A stretch of 64,000 nt of DNA from Phlebotomus papatasi (Eukaryota; Arthropoda; Insecta; Diptera; Psychodidae), in assembly GCF_024763615.1 (NCBI RefSeq), contig NC_077224.1, positions 37,334,712 through 37,398,711 of the forward strand. Reading direction: 5' to 3'. Made by a program: the position numbers and the translations under genes. Shown one piece after another: positions 35,857 through 48,590 of the stretch. The notes below the pieces were generated by a model. It was not told where the DNA came from. It did not search any database and worked only from the letters and a program-made list of their open reading frames with translations. How positions within the stretch are numbered: the first letter of the stretch is position 1; the number at the start of each line of letters is the position of its first letter.

Positions 35857-37501
35857 TTTTCCCACTTTAATAAAGACCTATTTTTTTTTTAATGTGATAC
35901 CCTTTAAACTTTTCTTCACAGACAGTCGATAACTTCTTACCCAAAACATGACGTATTTACCGAAAGTAATTCCTCATAAGTAAAAATTAGTAAAGATACG
36001 TTAATGATTTTCAGGGGACATGAAATAATACTTATGCAAATAATTTCTTTTTTATTATTTTGCGAAATCAGTATGCAGCAAAAAAAATCCTAAAGATTTC
36101 ACCTGGAAAATCTGTTGTAAAATATCTGTGTAGAGAATTCGGTGGAAGAATTTATGGTGAAAATTATTTGCTCATGACATTGGATTGTGTCACTATGGGT
36201 GAAAAAGTAATTTCAACTTGACGACATGTTGTCAATAAAAGTGCACAAAGTGCTCTTTTTTCTGACATACATTATGCATGGTATATATAGCAAAATATTT
36301 TGGCACTACCAGAAACAATTTTGCAGAGCAAAAGAGCCACACTGCAGTAACACAAAGTATTTTCAATTGAAGGCTTTTTCCTCCAACTCACTCGTTTCGG
36401 TATTTTGAGCTTTTTTTGGGCATATAAGTTGTACCCTAGTGTAGTTGTTACATGTATGAATAATTGAGGTAGATATAAAATTTTCCTACTTCTTCACTTG
36501 CCTCTATTTTTACGCTATTCTTTCTAGCTAGAGCACCTGAGCTAAGGTAAAAACCGCACTATCACCGTAAATCGTAACAATGGGTGTAAGAAGAAAATTA
36601 CATAAGTGACGAAAATTTCAACACACACTGATAAAAGAGCCCATTTCATAAGGAAAGCCGAGGAGTAGGAGAAAATGTTTAATTGTGCCATTTATTAAAT
36701 TGTCGCAAAACTTGTACATGGCAAATAGAATGAAAAGGAAGGGAAAAAAGTGAGAGACACACGACAACTCCGCTAATCTCGTGAAATATTCTCTAGCCAA
36801 GGTCACAAATTTTCTATATAGAGTTACCCAACAACGTGTCAGCAATCATATATATTTTACAAAAAAAAGTACCACAATAATACCATTGAAATCGTTAAGT
36901 CTATCAAATTTCCATTGAGAAGACAAATTAGACGCATAATGTCACATTAACCATTATCCCAGTTACGGACACAAAAGACCGCAAAACAGTTGAATAACAA
37001 ATACTATTTTGACACTACTTTAAACTTATAAACCACCTTCAGATCGGCTAATTTGGCAAGCGAACTGATCATTTGACTTACGTGTTCACAGCAACAATTA
37101 ATATTTCCTAGAATATTTAATTATTATTAAATGTAAAATCTTTTAACACATTTCCGCACATGGAAATTTGAAGCCAAAAAGTGATAAGTCGCCCTAGAAA
37201 AATCATTATCGATCTGTACTATAGAGTTAAATCAAGGTAAAAATGCCATATCTATATGTATATAGCAAGGAAATATTATCAGATTATTTATTAATCTATA
37301 TAGCTGAGGATTGAGATAATGCGAATTTTTGAACAACTATATTTTTTATAACTGCTATAAATCACCCCAAAAGAAGATTGTTGTCATAGAATTTTAGAGT
37401 AAAACAAGTGTTTCAATTGAAAGTTAAGGCTGCAACACATTGACTGTCATAGCTAGAAAATCTTCAGGTGGGACGGCCGAGACACGTTGGGCAAGGCATT
37501 C
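35857..37501. other. Tob intron 1 interior, no gene seen
   Basis: Mixed-composition DNA around 36030-36840 with short frames and no known motif. Confidence 0.35.
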
Positions 37502-37690
37502 AGGCTTCGCACATACTCTGGCTTCGAACACTTCTCATTTTCAAATATACCTTTAATGAATCCGATCTAATGACAATACCTTATATGAGCCAATCTTAAG
37601 TCACATATGTCTTTAAAAAATTAGGCCAGATTCATTAAAGGAATATAGGAAAAATATGAAGTATACGAAGCTAGAGTGTGTGCGAAGCCT
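37502..37690. mobile_element. 189-bp hairpin MITE, AGGCTTCGCACA ends
   Basis: AGGCTTCGCACATACTCTGG and the inverted right end AGGCTTCGCACACACTCTAG differ at two positions. The inner arms CTTTAATGAATC / GATTCATTAAAG also pair, so almost the whole element is one hairpin. Confidence 0.8.
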
Positions 37691-37816
37691 AAAAGCCTTC
37701 CCTTTTAGCAGACTTCTGAGTGACAAGATGGATAAAATGAACACGAATTTCTCTGTATTTTGATGAGCAAATTTTATTGCTTGGACAAAAATTACCTTGT
37801 AGTTTTAAATCCATAT

Positions 37817-38292
37817 TAGGGGAAACTGAGGCAGTTGTAAACACGGAGAAATTGTAAACATCGTGATTTTTTAAGTCTTCAGGATACAAGACTTATACGA
37901 ATTCATAGATTAGAATCTACTGAAGAAATGGACACCATAAGTCCTAGTTACTGTAGACACCCCCCTGGCATGTGACCTGTGGAGTTGAAGCCAAAAGTCA
38001 CCTTTTTTATATAACGCGTATGGGAATTTCTCTGCATTTGCGACTGTTAAGCGAAATAACTTAAAAGTGTGGACTATTCCCCTTTTGGAAGTTACTGATT
38101 CCTATGGAGGTAATTATAAATGTACTAGATTTCTGTTTAAATAGCTCTTCCCGATGGACTCTGTCAGCTGAGTAAATGAGCTGGCTTCCAATAGTTCCAT
38201 ACGAAAAAGATAACTTGCCATGGAAGTGAATGTAGACTTAAAAATCTGTGTTCACAACTACCCCATGTTTACTACTGCCCCGGTTTTCCCTA
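37817..38292. mobile_element. 476-bp MITE, TAGGGGAAACTGAGGCAG ends
   Basis: TAGGGGAAACTGAGGCAGTT pairs with the inverted right end TAGGGAAAACCGGGGCAGTA, both followed by GTAAACA. TA lies at both ends. Confidence 0.75.
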
Positions 38293-38732
38293 CATGGTAG
38301 TTCAAAATGATAGCATAACTGGTTTGGGTCTTTGCTTATCTTGAGAAATTTATTAATGCAATTTTTTCCATTTTCCATGAGGCTTGAATTAACCCATATC
38401 TATCTTATTTTAACATAAGAAGCTCCCATAGAAACTACCCCTACTAAATATTATATGAAGGATATTCATTTGCGCTCGTATCGGTGAGCATTGGAACCAC
38501 GGAAACAATGTTGACGGTGGTGTTACCAGTTGTCACTGACAAGACGAAATATCTTCCAAAAAATTTGCGAAGATTTGCGCTTTTCTACAGGAGACTGCAT
38601 TTCATATAGAGAACGATGCAATAAATAAAATAAAAAAAATAAATTGGAACCCTAAAATACGAGTTTTTATTTCTTTTTCATGGGTATTTTTAGGATACGA
38701 TTTTTTACACAATAGTTCTTGGTTTTCTAAAG
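38293..38732. other. Tob intron 1 interior, nothing seen
   Basis: No open frame or repeat with support. Confidence 0.4.
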
Positions 38733-38867
38733 CAGAGGTGTGCAAAAAAACCGTTGAAACCGAATTAACGTCAAATGAAACATGTACGTCAATGGTCACT
38801 CAAAACGCTACTATAACAAACTTATTTTGACATTAATTCGGTTTCAACGGTTTCTTGCACACCTCTG
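38733..38867. mobile_element. 135-bp hairpin MITE (CAGAGGTG family, copy 2)
   Basis: CAGAGGTGTGCAA and TTGCACACCTCTG are perfect inverted ends, followed by AACCGTTGAAACCGAATTAA / TTAATTCGGTTTCAACGGTT. It shares ACGTCAATGGTCA and AAAACGCTAC with copy 1 at 19706-19835. Confidence 0.85.
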
Positions 38868-40846
38868 TTCTAAAGTATTAAATTATTAATACTTGTAAAA
38901 ATAATCATATCACTATCCTTGTAAATTCTACAAGTTTGTAATATTCGAAAGTGAAATCAAGAGATGTGCGTGAAAGTTTCTTTACCTTAGATACCTTTCA
39001 GATCTTAGCAATAAAGCCTAAAGTAATACCTAAAGCTGGGCGTTAATTAAAGCCTTAACATTAAAGGAACTACAAAGTGGTTTGTATATACGACTATAAT
39101 AATTACTTTATAATAATACGCAATAAACTTGTCATGTATTATATTTTTAATTTCTTTACTTCACACCATTAAGTTTTATTTAAAATCTATATTTACAGCA
39201 TGTGGCTAAAATATTATTGAGGAAATTCAAATTTTGTTTTCGCCAAAAATGGAAAAAGACAAATCTAAACACAAAAATATTTATCTCCCAAATTTCCGGT
39301 GCAAATTTCCCCAAAATTAAAGGCAAATGAAAATACTTCTGGTGATGTGTAAAAATCATTGATATGCCAAAGAGGAAAATCCCGCAAATTTTAGCACTTT
39401 TCGGATGAAAAAAATTATATAGAGCAATTTAGAGCAAAGAGTTTTTCAGTGATTTTCTGGATGTTCTGACGCAAAATCATGTGTCACTGTCTTCAAGAGA
39501 TGGCAAAAATGTTTCTCACATTTGAATTAAAATATTTTTGCACGGTGCTGTATTTTGTAATGGAAAAATTTTCATTCAAATTATGTTGGATAATATTGGG
39601 AGATGAGGATGGGGGAGACAGACAATCCCCAAATGGGAGCATTGTCACGCAAAAGTGTAACAGCCTTGAAAAAGGTATTATTTTGTCATATTTCATTAAA
39701 CAATTTACGCGTAATACGGTGAAGAGAAACATGCTTTACTATTTGCTTCTCACATTAGTGATTACGCAAAAAAAGTGTATAAGATAAAAATTTCTATTGT
39801 ATGACAAACTCATCAATGTGCTTATCGATAGTGTCCACTTTTAGCGAAAAATAGTGCGTATATTATTTTGACGAAGTGCCTTTTTTGTGTGCACAAGCCA
39901 GAAAAAAAGTAATTCTCACTCAAAGTTCTCTCATTTTTTTTTCTCTTTGAAAAAGAAAAATGTGCAGAGAAAAAATATTCCACAAATTCTTTGTCTCTCT
40001 TAGAAATTTTATGACGACAGAAAAAATATATATTACGTTAAAATACAAGACGTTGATTATCATCTATTTTTGTGTACACACAAATATCTCGACCACAAGT
40101 AAAAGTGTCGAGAAAATGTGTAAGACACTCATTTCTTAACTCTTATATATTTCCCTCCTTAAATATAATGTACTATGGCGAATCTTGGTCTTTAACTGCC
40201 ACCTTTTTTTTCTATATGGGGATTTGGGGAAAAATTAGAAAACACTACCATTTTATTTCACTTCTCGCAGAGACAGCCATTTGAACGTATATTTACTTAA
40301 ATATCTGACGAAGGAATAACCAGAAAAAGTACACTAATTCTTTAACACTTAAAGAAAAAAGCAAGAAGAATACGTTAAAAATCCTACGCGGGCTATACGA
40401 GTTCTCCTCCATCCCAATTGCGTCATATTTTGTCGTAAACAATTCATAATAATAAACACCATCTTTTCCAACGAAATATATGGATACAAAATTTGGTGGA
40501 AACAAGTGAAGGTGAAATCCAAAAGAAAAATACTTTACCATAGAATAAGGGGCCAAAATTTACCATAAAAATGTTATATTTTTGGATTCAATTGAAATCA
40601 CGGACAGGGGATAAGACATGACCAGTACGATTTATTAATATAAAGTCCATGAATTGCAGGACATGCATGGGATCATTCATGGAAAATTGTAACATTGAAT
40701 TATTCCAATCCTTCAAGAATATCAGAAAGTATTGGAAAATTTCCATGTTGTGAGTTAATATTGAGTTTGATATTGTCTTGTTAAGTCTGATAATCCTGAC
40801 ACTCTTCTTCCTTCAACGGTATACTAACATCAAATTTGAATTTGAA
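38868..40846. other. Tob intron 1 interior, no gene supported
   Basis: Overlapping frames at 39479-39787 (+, 102 residues) and 39493-39732 (minus) share a GC-richer core (39600-39670) but have no recognised domain, and neither has evident splice partners. Confidence 0.3.
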
Positions 40847-40999
40847 TAGGGGGAAGTTGGGCAGCTTTGAGAGAGGGGTACCTTTGAAATTGGGATTATT
40901 CTCTTATGTTTAAGTGGAACTGAATCATATCATAATGTAATTTAGATTCTCAATGTGCAGCTAAATTATATCACGATAAGGCTCAATTTTAGTTAAAAA

Positions 41000-41561
41000 G
41001 GGGTGGCAAAGCGTCCCAGGCTTCGCGAAATGCTCGAACTCGTAACTTAGATGATATCCCTCAAAAGTACTTTCGCATCATTTACCCCTTACCGGTACTC
41101 AACCGATTTGAATCGATTCATAATTCACTCAATAAATTCCACAAAATAGTTTGAAGAGTAATAAAAATACATTCGAACAAAAATTACTTATCGGTGAATA
41201 ATCGGTTCATTACCGGTTCACGACCGATTTGAACTGACTTATAAATCACTCAAAATATTTCCCAAAATACATCTCAGGAGTAATTTAATTGAATTTCGTA
41301 TAAAAATTATTTATCGGTTACGAACCGGGTCATTACCGATTCAAAACCGATTGGAACCGGTTCAGTTTTGTCGGAAATTCCAAGACCTTTCCAACGAGCC
41401 CAAACATGATTCCATTCGCTTGATAAATGCACTCTCTAGTGTCTTTTTAACTTTTGACCTTGAAAAAACGTTATTACGAAGGATTCAACGGTATTTTCGT
41501 CTAAGGACGAAATGTCCGCCTGGATAATCTCTAAAACATATCCAGACAGACGGACAGACAG

Positions 41562-41596
<35 letters not shown>

Positions 41597-41750
41597 GACA
41601 AACAGCGTGACGACATTTCTCAGAAATCGTCTGAAACGTGAAGATTTGTTGACAAAAGTGGTCTCCGGGGGGTGGAATGTGGTAATTTTGGGGGGTGAAA
41701 AAATCGAAGATTAATATATACTGCGCTCTCCGTGGAATTCGAGCAGTAAT
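41000..41750 (+). mobile_element. GGGTGGCAAAGCG element, compact copy
   Basis: It starts GGGGTGGCAAAGCGTCCCAG, contains repeated ACCGGTTCA/ACCGATT words (41090-41360), the CCGCCTGGATAATCTCTAAA segment, a CAGA/CGGA microsatellite, AAACAGCGTGACG, and ends ...GAATTCGAGCAGTAA. The same start and end words bound the copy at 53872-55336. Class unclear: no TIR and no coding region. Confidence 0.65.
41543..41601 (+). repeat. (CAGA/CGGA)n microsatellite
   Basis: About 59 bp of CAGA units with interspersed CGGA, inside the GGGTGGCAAAGCG element. Confidence 0.9.
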
Positions 41751-42568
41751 AGGTGAAAAATCTCAATTTCAAAGGTGTCCCACTTTCCTCTACTAATATT
41801 CAGAAGCATTTTTGCGATTTTAGAAATTTCTTCATGTTGTAGGCCCTGATGGGTCTCATCAATATGTTTAAGATTTAAAGCGAAGAAGGGAAACTGAAGG
41901 TGCCGCCACTCATCATTAAAAAAATCCTTTACTCACCAAAATACTAACTATAATTGCCATAAGCAACAAGAGTATTATACAAGTAGCCTTCAACTCCCGT
42001 TTAAAGACAGAATTGGGACATGTCATAAGAATAAAGGATTAGAATTGATATGTTTCACCATCAACTGGGTTAACAATTGTCAAATAGGTCGTTCGTTCTA
42101 CAGTATTTATTATTTTTTCTCTGTTCTCTAATTATTGCTCAAATACGAACAACTAATTTCTAATGTAAGATCCTATTTTATTGTTTTAAAACTATAATAA
42201 TTTAACTGCCAAAAAATCAAATGTTTCCGTTTTTTTCTAAATTATACATAGGAATTCCCAACATCAAATTTTACATTAAATGTGAAATTTTATTTTGTGT
42301 TAAATTAATTAAATGTACTATGATTTCTTTAATAATTGAGCACTTTAGAAATTTTAAACTTTTTTGTTTTAAATTTTACATACGAAATTGTAATTATTAT
42401 TTAAAAATTTTTAAAAAAAATGCAATTATTTTATTGTGTAATTTAAACTTTTTATGAGACTGTAGAATGATAGGAAACCAAAAAGCTAGTATGGCTAGGT
42501 TTTTCAATTCTCTTTTTCTTGGTGTATGTAGCTTCCCTTCTAAGTATCCTTGCTGCATGTGTTTAGTG

Positions 42569-42822
42569 TAGGGGGAGATGGGCCTATTTTGAGCTGTAGG
42601 ACTAAGTTAGAGATTATAGTTAGAGTACATTGATGTATGATTTTTTTTTGTATATTTCTAAAGGAAGCTGACCCCTACAATTTTATTTTATTTAGTTCCG
42701 CAACTATTTTATATAGAGCTAATTCCATTAAGTTAAAGCTAGTTTCCTTTAGAAATATTCCAAAAAAAATGTATACAACTCTAGCCCCGCCCCACAGCTC
42801 AAAATAGTTCCACCTTGCCCTA
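42569..42822. mobile_element. 254-bp MITE, TAGGGGGAGATGG ends
   Basis: TAGGGGGAGATGGGCCTATT pairs with inverted TAGGGCAAGGTGGAACTATT, both followed by TTGAGCTGT. Inner sequence TTTCTAAAGGAA pairs with TTCCTTTAGAAA. A relative is at 55690-55900. Confidence 0.75.
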
Positions 42823-43814
42823 CCTGGGGTGAAATGATAACTTTGACTCTCGCTAGTATCGATTCGATACTATCGAATCTCTAGTATCGTTAAATCCAAA
42901 TGATGAGATGAAATGAATGTCGGCTCTTCACACATTGTCGGCTCGTTATTGTGACACTTTGGGACAGTGAAACATAACCTCACTCTCGCTTGTTTTGATT
43001 TTGCAAACGGAGTTATTTAAGTGATTTTATTAATTTTAAGTTAAAATAGTTAACCCATAAATTATATTTTTATGGAAATTGGGCTATTGAGGAAGCCTCG
43101 GAAGCTCATCTTTCATTGCGATATAAAAACAACTCTGGAGCTTCCGGAAGAAATGCAAGTTAAAAAAAATCTATAATACATAATAATTTCTGCCTTACGC
43201 AGGTCTTTTCACTTTGTATTTTACATTCTCACATAATAATTGACATTCAAAGACTTGCTGCAAGTCAGTCACTGAACAAATGACTCCAGAAATTTAAGGA
43301 ATTTTTTTTTCATCTTATCAGTCGCGGTGATTTCTGGATTTTTGAAATTAAATCTCACGAGAACGAATCCATGAGAAACATTTCCATCAACTTCCTGGAC
43401 AGTGTGTCAAACTCAATTGCTGAGTATAATAAGATCACCCTCTGATAAGCCTTTCCCGGATGGTCCAAAAATATATTGTGGTTGTGCAGAATCAACAGAA
43501 CATAAATTTTTGTATCCAATTTGCCCGAGGTTATTTCGTGCAGAACAAACAAAATTTCACAAGAATTATAATTAATATTAATAAAATTTAATAAATATAA
43601 AATAAATTAGGGCATTTACTTATTAAAACATGTAAAATCTTCTCTAAATTTTACTTCGAGGGTACAAATCGACAGCTCTAGAGGTGTCGATAAATTAGTG
43701 GCGAGAATTATCGACACTAGCGACAAAAAATGCGGGTTATCATCTCGATCTCCCATAATCGACACTCGACACTAGCGATGGAACAATTAGAGAGAGTTAT
43801 CATGTCACCCCTGG
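42823..43814. mobile_element. Inverted-repeat element, CCTGGGGTGA ends, about 1 kb
   Basis: CCTGGGGTGAAATGATAACT at 42823 matches the inverted CCAGGGGTGACATGATAACT at 43814 with two differences. Inner CGCTAGTATCGA and CGCTAGTGTCGA also pair. It abuts the preceding MITE directly. The 65-residue minus frame inside (43355-43552) is unrecognised. Confidence 0.65.
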
Positions 43815-43991
43815 CTTTATAATTCATCTTAATATTGCCAAACTAATGCTGGGTTACAAAATATACAAACAGTAATAAAACTTTTCCATCATTTTATCTT
43901 AGAAGTATTTATCAATGTTAAAACAGCGATAGACGCACGAGGAATGGATTAAAAAATTAAAAGATGATACATAAATTTTAAAAATATCCTC

Positions 43992-44070
43992 ATTAATAAT
44001 AATGATAATGGCATCACGTTCCATTTAGGAATTAGGCCTTCTCGAAAGCGAGATTTTTGGGACATCCATT
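43992..44070 (-). mobile_element. SINE 3' fragment
   Basis: On the minus strand AATGGATGTCCC...GAAGGCCTAATTCCTAAATGGAACGT then ATTATCATTATTATTAATG, matching the fragment at 35760-35838 and the SINE at 28893-29162. Confidence 0.6.
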
Positions 44071-45828
44071 ATTTTTTTATCTATTTTAGTTTTGTCTTCT
44101 TTTTGAGTATAATTTTTCTTTTCAAATACATTTTGAATAAAAAATTATTGAATGATGAAAAATTTTCACGTAATAATTTTTATGGAATGATGTATATCTA
44201 TTTATTTATTTTTTATCGTCAAAGTGATTTAGCAGTTACCTAAAAAGACGCGTGTAATCATATTTGTCAAAGTTAGTCAAATGCGTTTAAATTTAAAGCT
44301 TTCGCTTTTTATAAATCATCTTTTAAAAAAAAAACCTTTACTTTATTGGACAATTGCTTACGGAAACCATTATTGGTAATCTTTTCTTTTAATTTGAGTA
44401 TAAAAATTGTGCGAAGTTTGTATTTCAATTCATACAATGGAGTTGTAAAATTTTCCTATATTTATCTATTATTTCAGTCTTCGTCATGTTATTGATTCCT
44501 TCTCTCTAAACATATTAGTCTTCAATGGTTTTTTTTGCCCAATTTACAATTCCTTCCTATTTCTTGTGATGTTGAGACGACTGTTAGAAAAACATAAACA
44601 TATCTCTTTTGCATGGATTTATCATTGAAAATAAGCCGAGAAACCAAATCGTCTAACACACCGTTGAATAGGACTAGCATTATGTAATGCGAAGACCATA
44701 TGATATTATTTGAAAGAGGTTTCAAGAACATGAAGAACTATTTTTGTGCTCAAACACACACACGACAAATCCTCATAGAAAAAAAAGTCAGTCTCAATTG
44801 GAATTGTAATAATTTGGTGTGCAAACAGACGAGCTGACTTTGAGTGTTTGGCGCCTCAGGAAAAATGTGAAACACCTTCAAGTTCAATTGATGTGGAAGA
44901 AAAAGCATGTTTAGTGAATTATAACCATTTTGCACCAATAAAAGCGAATATGAGCGCGTGCATCCAACCCAGTAAATGTTGCTATTCCATTGAGAAATTA
45001 TTTTGCGAGTCTCCACCATCAATTAATTATAGCTCAGGCGTCTCCATTGACCTCTACTAACCACACTTCAAAATGCTTCTTTCACATGAAAATCATAATT
45101 CGTTCAATGCACCTCCGTCACATGTCAAGCTCGATGTGGGGTGGTTTATCTCAGTCACTCTCCCATGCTTTTGACAAACTACCCCAAACCTCTGGGTTCC
45201 CCTGAGGGGGTTCAGAGGAGCAAAGAAAAAAAGGATAGCAGAGAAATTTAATTTAAATTCATAGATCCAGATGAAGACAAAATACTTTGGAATCAGCAAT
45301 GTTTCAATGTCCGTTGCACTGCTTGCATTTATTTTGAACAGTTCACCTTCAAGTCACCCCCACGCTCATTGCACCCTCTGACCCCGAGGGTGAAAAACAC
45401 TCCTCGAACTCTCTTTTTCTCCCTCTTGTTAACCTCACCCTCCTTATTGCATCTAATGTGCATCTACAAGTCGCGAAGTTAAAGCCACGACACTGGAGTG
45501 CCACAGTAATTCCTTCACTGCTACAAAATTAAGATTGAAATTGACACTGAAACTCCCTAAACTTTATCGGTCATATTTCTCGTAAAGTTAGATTGAAGGG
45601 TTTAACTTTAAAATTACATATCGTTTTCACTTCAGCTTTTAAGAAAATTGTATAATATTATATAATAGAAAAATACTGAAAATGAGTGAAGTAGTGTAAT
45701 GATTTATTAATGCTGAGCCAACATTCCAGAACGGCTAGATTTTTCACTAGAACAATATGAGATAGGTATACCGGGTATACCCGTGAAACGGATTGGAAGT
45801 GAAGAGTACTGAATTTCATTAATTTCTC
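44071..45828. other. Tob intron 1 interior, no gene supported
   Basis: 44840-45530 is less AT-rich and contains the imperfect palindrome CCTCTGGGTTCCCCTGAGGG...CAGAGG (45189-45220). Open frames on both strands overlap there but none shows a domain. Possible regulatory block. Confidence 0.3.
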
Positions 45829-45905
45829 GTGCCATTAAGTGGAATCGAACCCGTCATACTTGCATTTGCATCAGAGAGCGAGACTCTGCCTGAACCCATT
45901 GAGTT
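45829..45905 (-). mobile_element. SINE 5' (tRNA-like) fragment
   Basis: On the minus strand AACTCAATGGGTTCAGGCAG, then CTCGCTCTCTGATGCAA, and a perfect B box GGTTCGATTCC (45851-45841). It matches the tRNA-like head of the SINE at 28893-29162 and stops soon after. Confidence 0.6.
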
Positions 45906-45921
45906 TTTAATTAAATTTATA

Positions 45922-47291
45922 CAGGGGGAAATGACGCATCTTCGAGTTGGGACAGCTTTTAAATTGGACTTTTTTCTTTTATTTTTAAATGGACTTGAGC
46001 CTTATCATAATGTAATTTACAGCGCGATGCAACTTTACAGATCTCGTCTATTAGTCTATTAACTTAAGAGATTTGCGATGCAACTTTATGAACGAGATGT
46101 CAAATCTCGTAATTTTATTAGCAGGCTCTGTTCAGAACGAGATTTTATATGAACGAGATTTGCGATGCAACCCTGAGTGGTGAATTTTATAAAATATGAA
46201 TTCCAACCTCAAAACGTCTCATAACTATTGGACACTTTCAGAGGTGCCGCAAAGTACGAGATTGTCTGTTTACGGGTGTTTTTCGAGAGAAAAATTTAAG
46301 GAATGGTTTTCTTAATACTCATTTTATTAATTTGAAGTTGAGAAATCTTTAATTCGTCAGAATACAATATTTTTTCTTGAAAAATGAAACATATATTTTT
46401 TGAAAATACTATTTTAATTATTTTTCTCAACGCAATCTCAGGCTTTTTCTTCCTGAGCTTGGTAATTCTGCTATCGGTGCAAGTTGTGGGTATATTTCTG
46501 CATCTTCTGATCGGATTTTCTAATACAGAATAATCCAAAGACATCGTTGGGGACGGAAAAGACTATACATTTCGGAACTACATAATTATATCCTATTCCT
46601 GATACAATCTTCTGACTTCCAAAGAAATTTTTGTCCAATCCCTAACAGATTATTCTTCAAAACGAATCATTTTTGCAGTTGCAGGAGCATCCTCTTCACA
46701 TGTGTTATGCAAAATTCTTATCCAGTCTTTCCGGTGACCTCAGATTCTCCTGTTTTGTTCAGCATACTCGTCTTTATGACAGAATTCCTGATGAAGGGAG
46801 TGCAAGCTTTACTTGGAAGTTACACTCTGCAAAGACAACAAATGCTTTCTGCTAATATTTACTATCCACTGAGCTCTGAAGATCTCTAAATGAACATTAG
46901 GAAAAACCTAAACTTAACTTTTTATTGTGATTTACAGATCTCAAAGAAGTACTCGAAGTACTACTCACCAGTAAATGAATCTTAAACATTTTCATTTGGT
47001 CACCGTTTCCTCAGAATGAACTTTTTCACTAAATATTTTCCACTTTTCTACTGTTTTTCCTTCCCGCCTTCTGCTTTCCATTAGCGCGAAAACTAAATGA
47101 CACTCATAGCTAGCATGGTAATCTCGTTCAAATAAACTCACCACATAGACCTTAATCTTGCATACCAAAATCTTATAATTCAAAATTTGACATCTTATCT
47201 TATAAGATACGAAAATAAAGTTGCATCGCTCTGTTAGTTTCACAAATGTGGAGCTAGTAAATTATCACTACCAATTGCGCAACTCTCCCTA
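45922..47291. mobile_element. Second TAGGGGGAAGTT MITE, interrupted
   Basis: The left portion (45922-46019) ends ATCATAATGTAATTTA. The right portion (47234-47291) resumes TTAGTTTC.CAAATGTGGAGC. These abut in the other copy (40930-40970). The right end AACTCTCCCTA is the inverted TIR. Confidence 0.65.
46020..47233. mobile_element. 1.2-kb element, CAGCGCGATGCAACTTT ends, TTA target
   Basis: CAGCGCGATGCAACTTT at the left matches the inverted right end CAGAGCGATGCAACTTT with one mismatch. TTA flanks both sides and occurs once in the uninterrupted copy, so the target duplication is TTA, the TWA pattern of PIF/Harbinger elements. GCGATGCAAC recurs at 46073 and 46163. Short unrecognised frames inside, no transposase. 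Confidence 0.65.
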
Positions 47292-48279
47292 ATTATTTTA
47301 TGAACTTTTTTGGCGACTATCCATTTGTTTATTTCCAACCCTTTGTCCCTAATGAGGTTCTGGGCTTAAGACTATCCCAGACCTTTCAATCCTCTACTAC
47401 TATATATGAAGGCATCCGGCGACGATTTCAAAACCGTTTCCAGCAAGGTTTAAAAGTTACTTCAACAACCTTTGTCTAGGTCTGACTCTATCGACACCCC
47501 TTTATAATGGCTTTATTTTTTCTCGGCAATCTATTCGTCTATTGAATAAACAACTTTGTGGACAAATGGTTAAAAATAATGGTTTGATATTTTCGAAAAA
47601 TTTCCATAGAACTATGTCTGTAATTTACGATCTAACTATATTAAGCCATTAAGCCTATTTATACAAAAGGGTCTTAAAAAGCTGTGTTTTATGATACTAT
47701 TTAGGATCAGAGGTTAAAAAGCTTTTATAGAACATATCGATCAATAGTAACCAAATGAGCTTCACGAACCCTTTGTGGACAACTGGGTCATCTATTAGTC
47801 ACGGATAAAAAAAAACAAATGAGCATTCGAAAATTTAAGGTATGATCAATAAAACTTAAATTTTTAAAATCTTATCTGTGTTTTGGTCTGAAGAAATATG
47901 AGTAAAAATTTATTAAATCGGTAATGAACCGGGAATATTGGTTGATTTATACATTTGTTCAAATTAGTTCTGGACAAATTTCTCAAAACTTTTTATGAAT
48001 CTCAGAATTGATATGTTTTTTGACTACCGTAGAAGAAGGTGATTATGACTACCGGGGATGATTTTGCTCCCTGTAAATTAGTATGGTACTTTTTAACTCT
48101 TATATTTAAAGATCGGACATGGTAGATCGAAACGGTCAAGACCATCCTTAAGTGCGAGAGTTAAAGAAAAGCTTTCGAACAGCAGGGGGAAAAGTCACCC
48201 CCGGAGGCCAAGGTCACCCGCATTTGCGGTATTTGGAATGTATCTCAACTTACATAGTCAAACTGGAAGTGTTTTAGCC
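47292..48279. other. Tob intron 1 interior, nothing identified
   Basis: No frame of note. AGGTCACCCGCATTTGCGG at about 48210 resembles the terminal words of the fold-back element. Confidence 0.35.
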
Positions 48280-48590
48280 CTTTAACCCTTTAAGGATGAG
48301 AAGGTCAAAAATTGATGGTCAGAAAAAAGCATTTTTTCTAATTTTTTAGAACAAAATACAACTTTAGAAGGCCGTAGGAAAAGTCTCATTTTTGGGTCAC
48401 CGGTAACCTCAGTGACCCAATCATCCTTAAAGAGTTAAAGACGAAAGGATCAAAAATTTGGGGGTCAGAAAAAAATTCTTTTTAGGACTTGTAATAACCA
48501 ATCAAGACTTTAGATTGCCTTAGGAAAAAAAAATATTTTTGAGTCACCGCGGTCCGGTAACCCAATTGTCCCTAAAGTGTTAAACTTTAC
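48280..48590 (+). repeat. Direct duplication, two units of about 150 bp
   Basis: AAGGATGAGAAGGTCAAAAA...GGTCAGAAAAAA...GACCCAATCATCC is followed by a second, diverged unit GACGAAAGGATCAAAAA...GGTCAGAAAAAA...ACCCAATTGTCCC. Both contain a GTCACCG.GGT... block. Confidence 0.6.

Larger units (their letters stand above)
40847..41792. mobile_element. TAGGGGGAAGTT MITE, interrupted
   Basis: TAGGGGGAAGTTGGGCAGCT through CACCTTTGAAATTGAGAT-type inverted sequence forms the two ends (40847 and 41792). The left part matches 45922-46019. The centre is filled by the element at 41000-41750. Confidence 0.7.

Noticed and set aside
41543..41601. CRISPR-like or satellite array
   Set aside because: A simple tetranucleotide run within a transposon, with no spacers.
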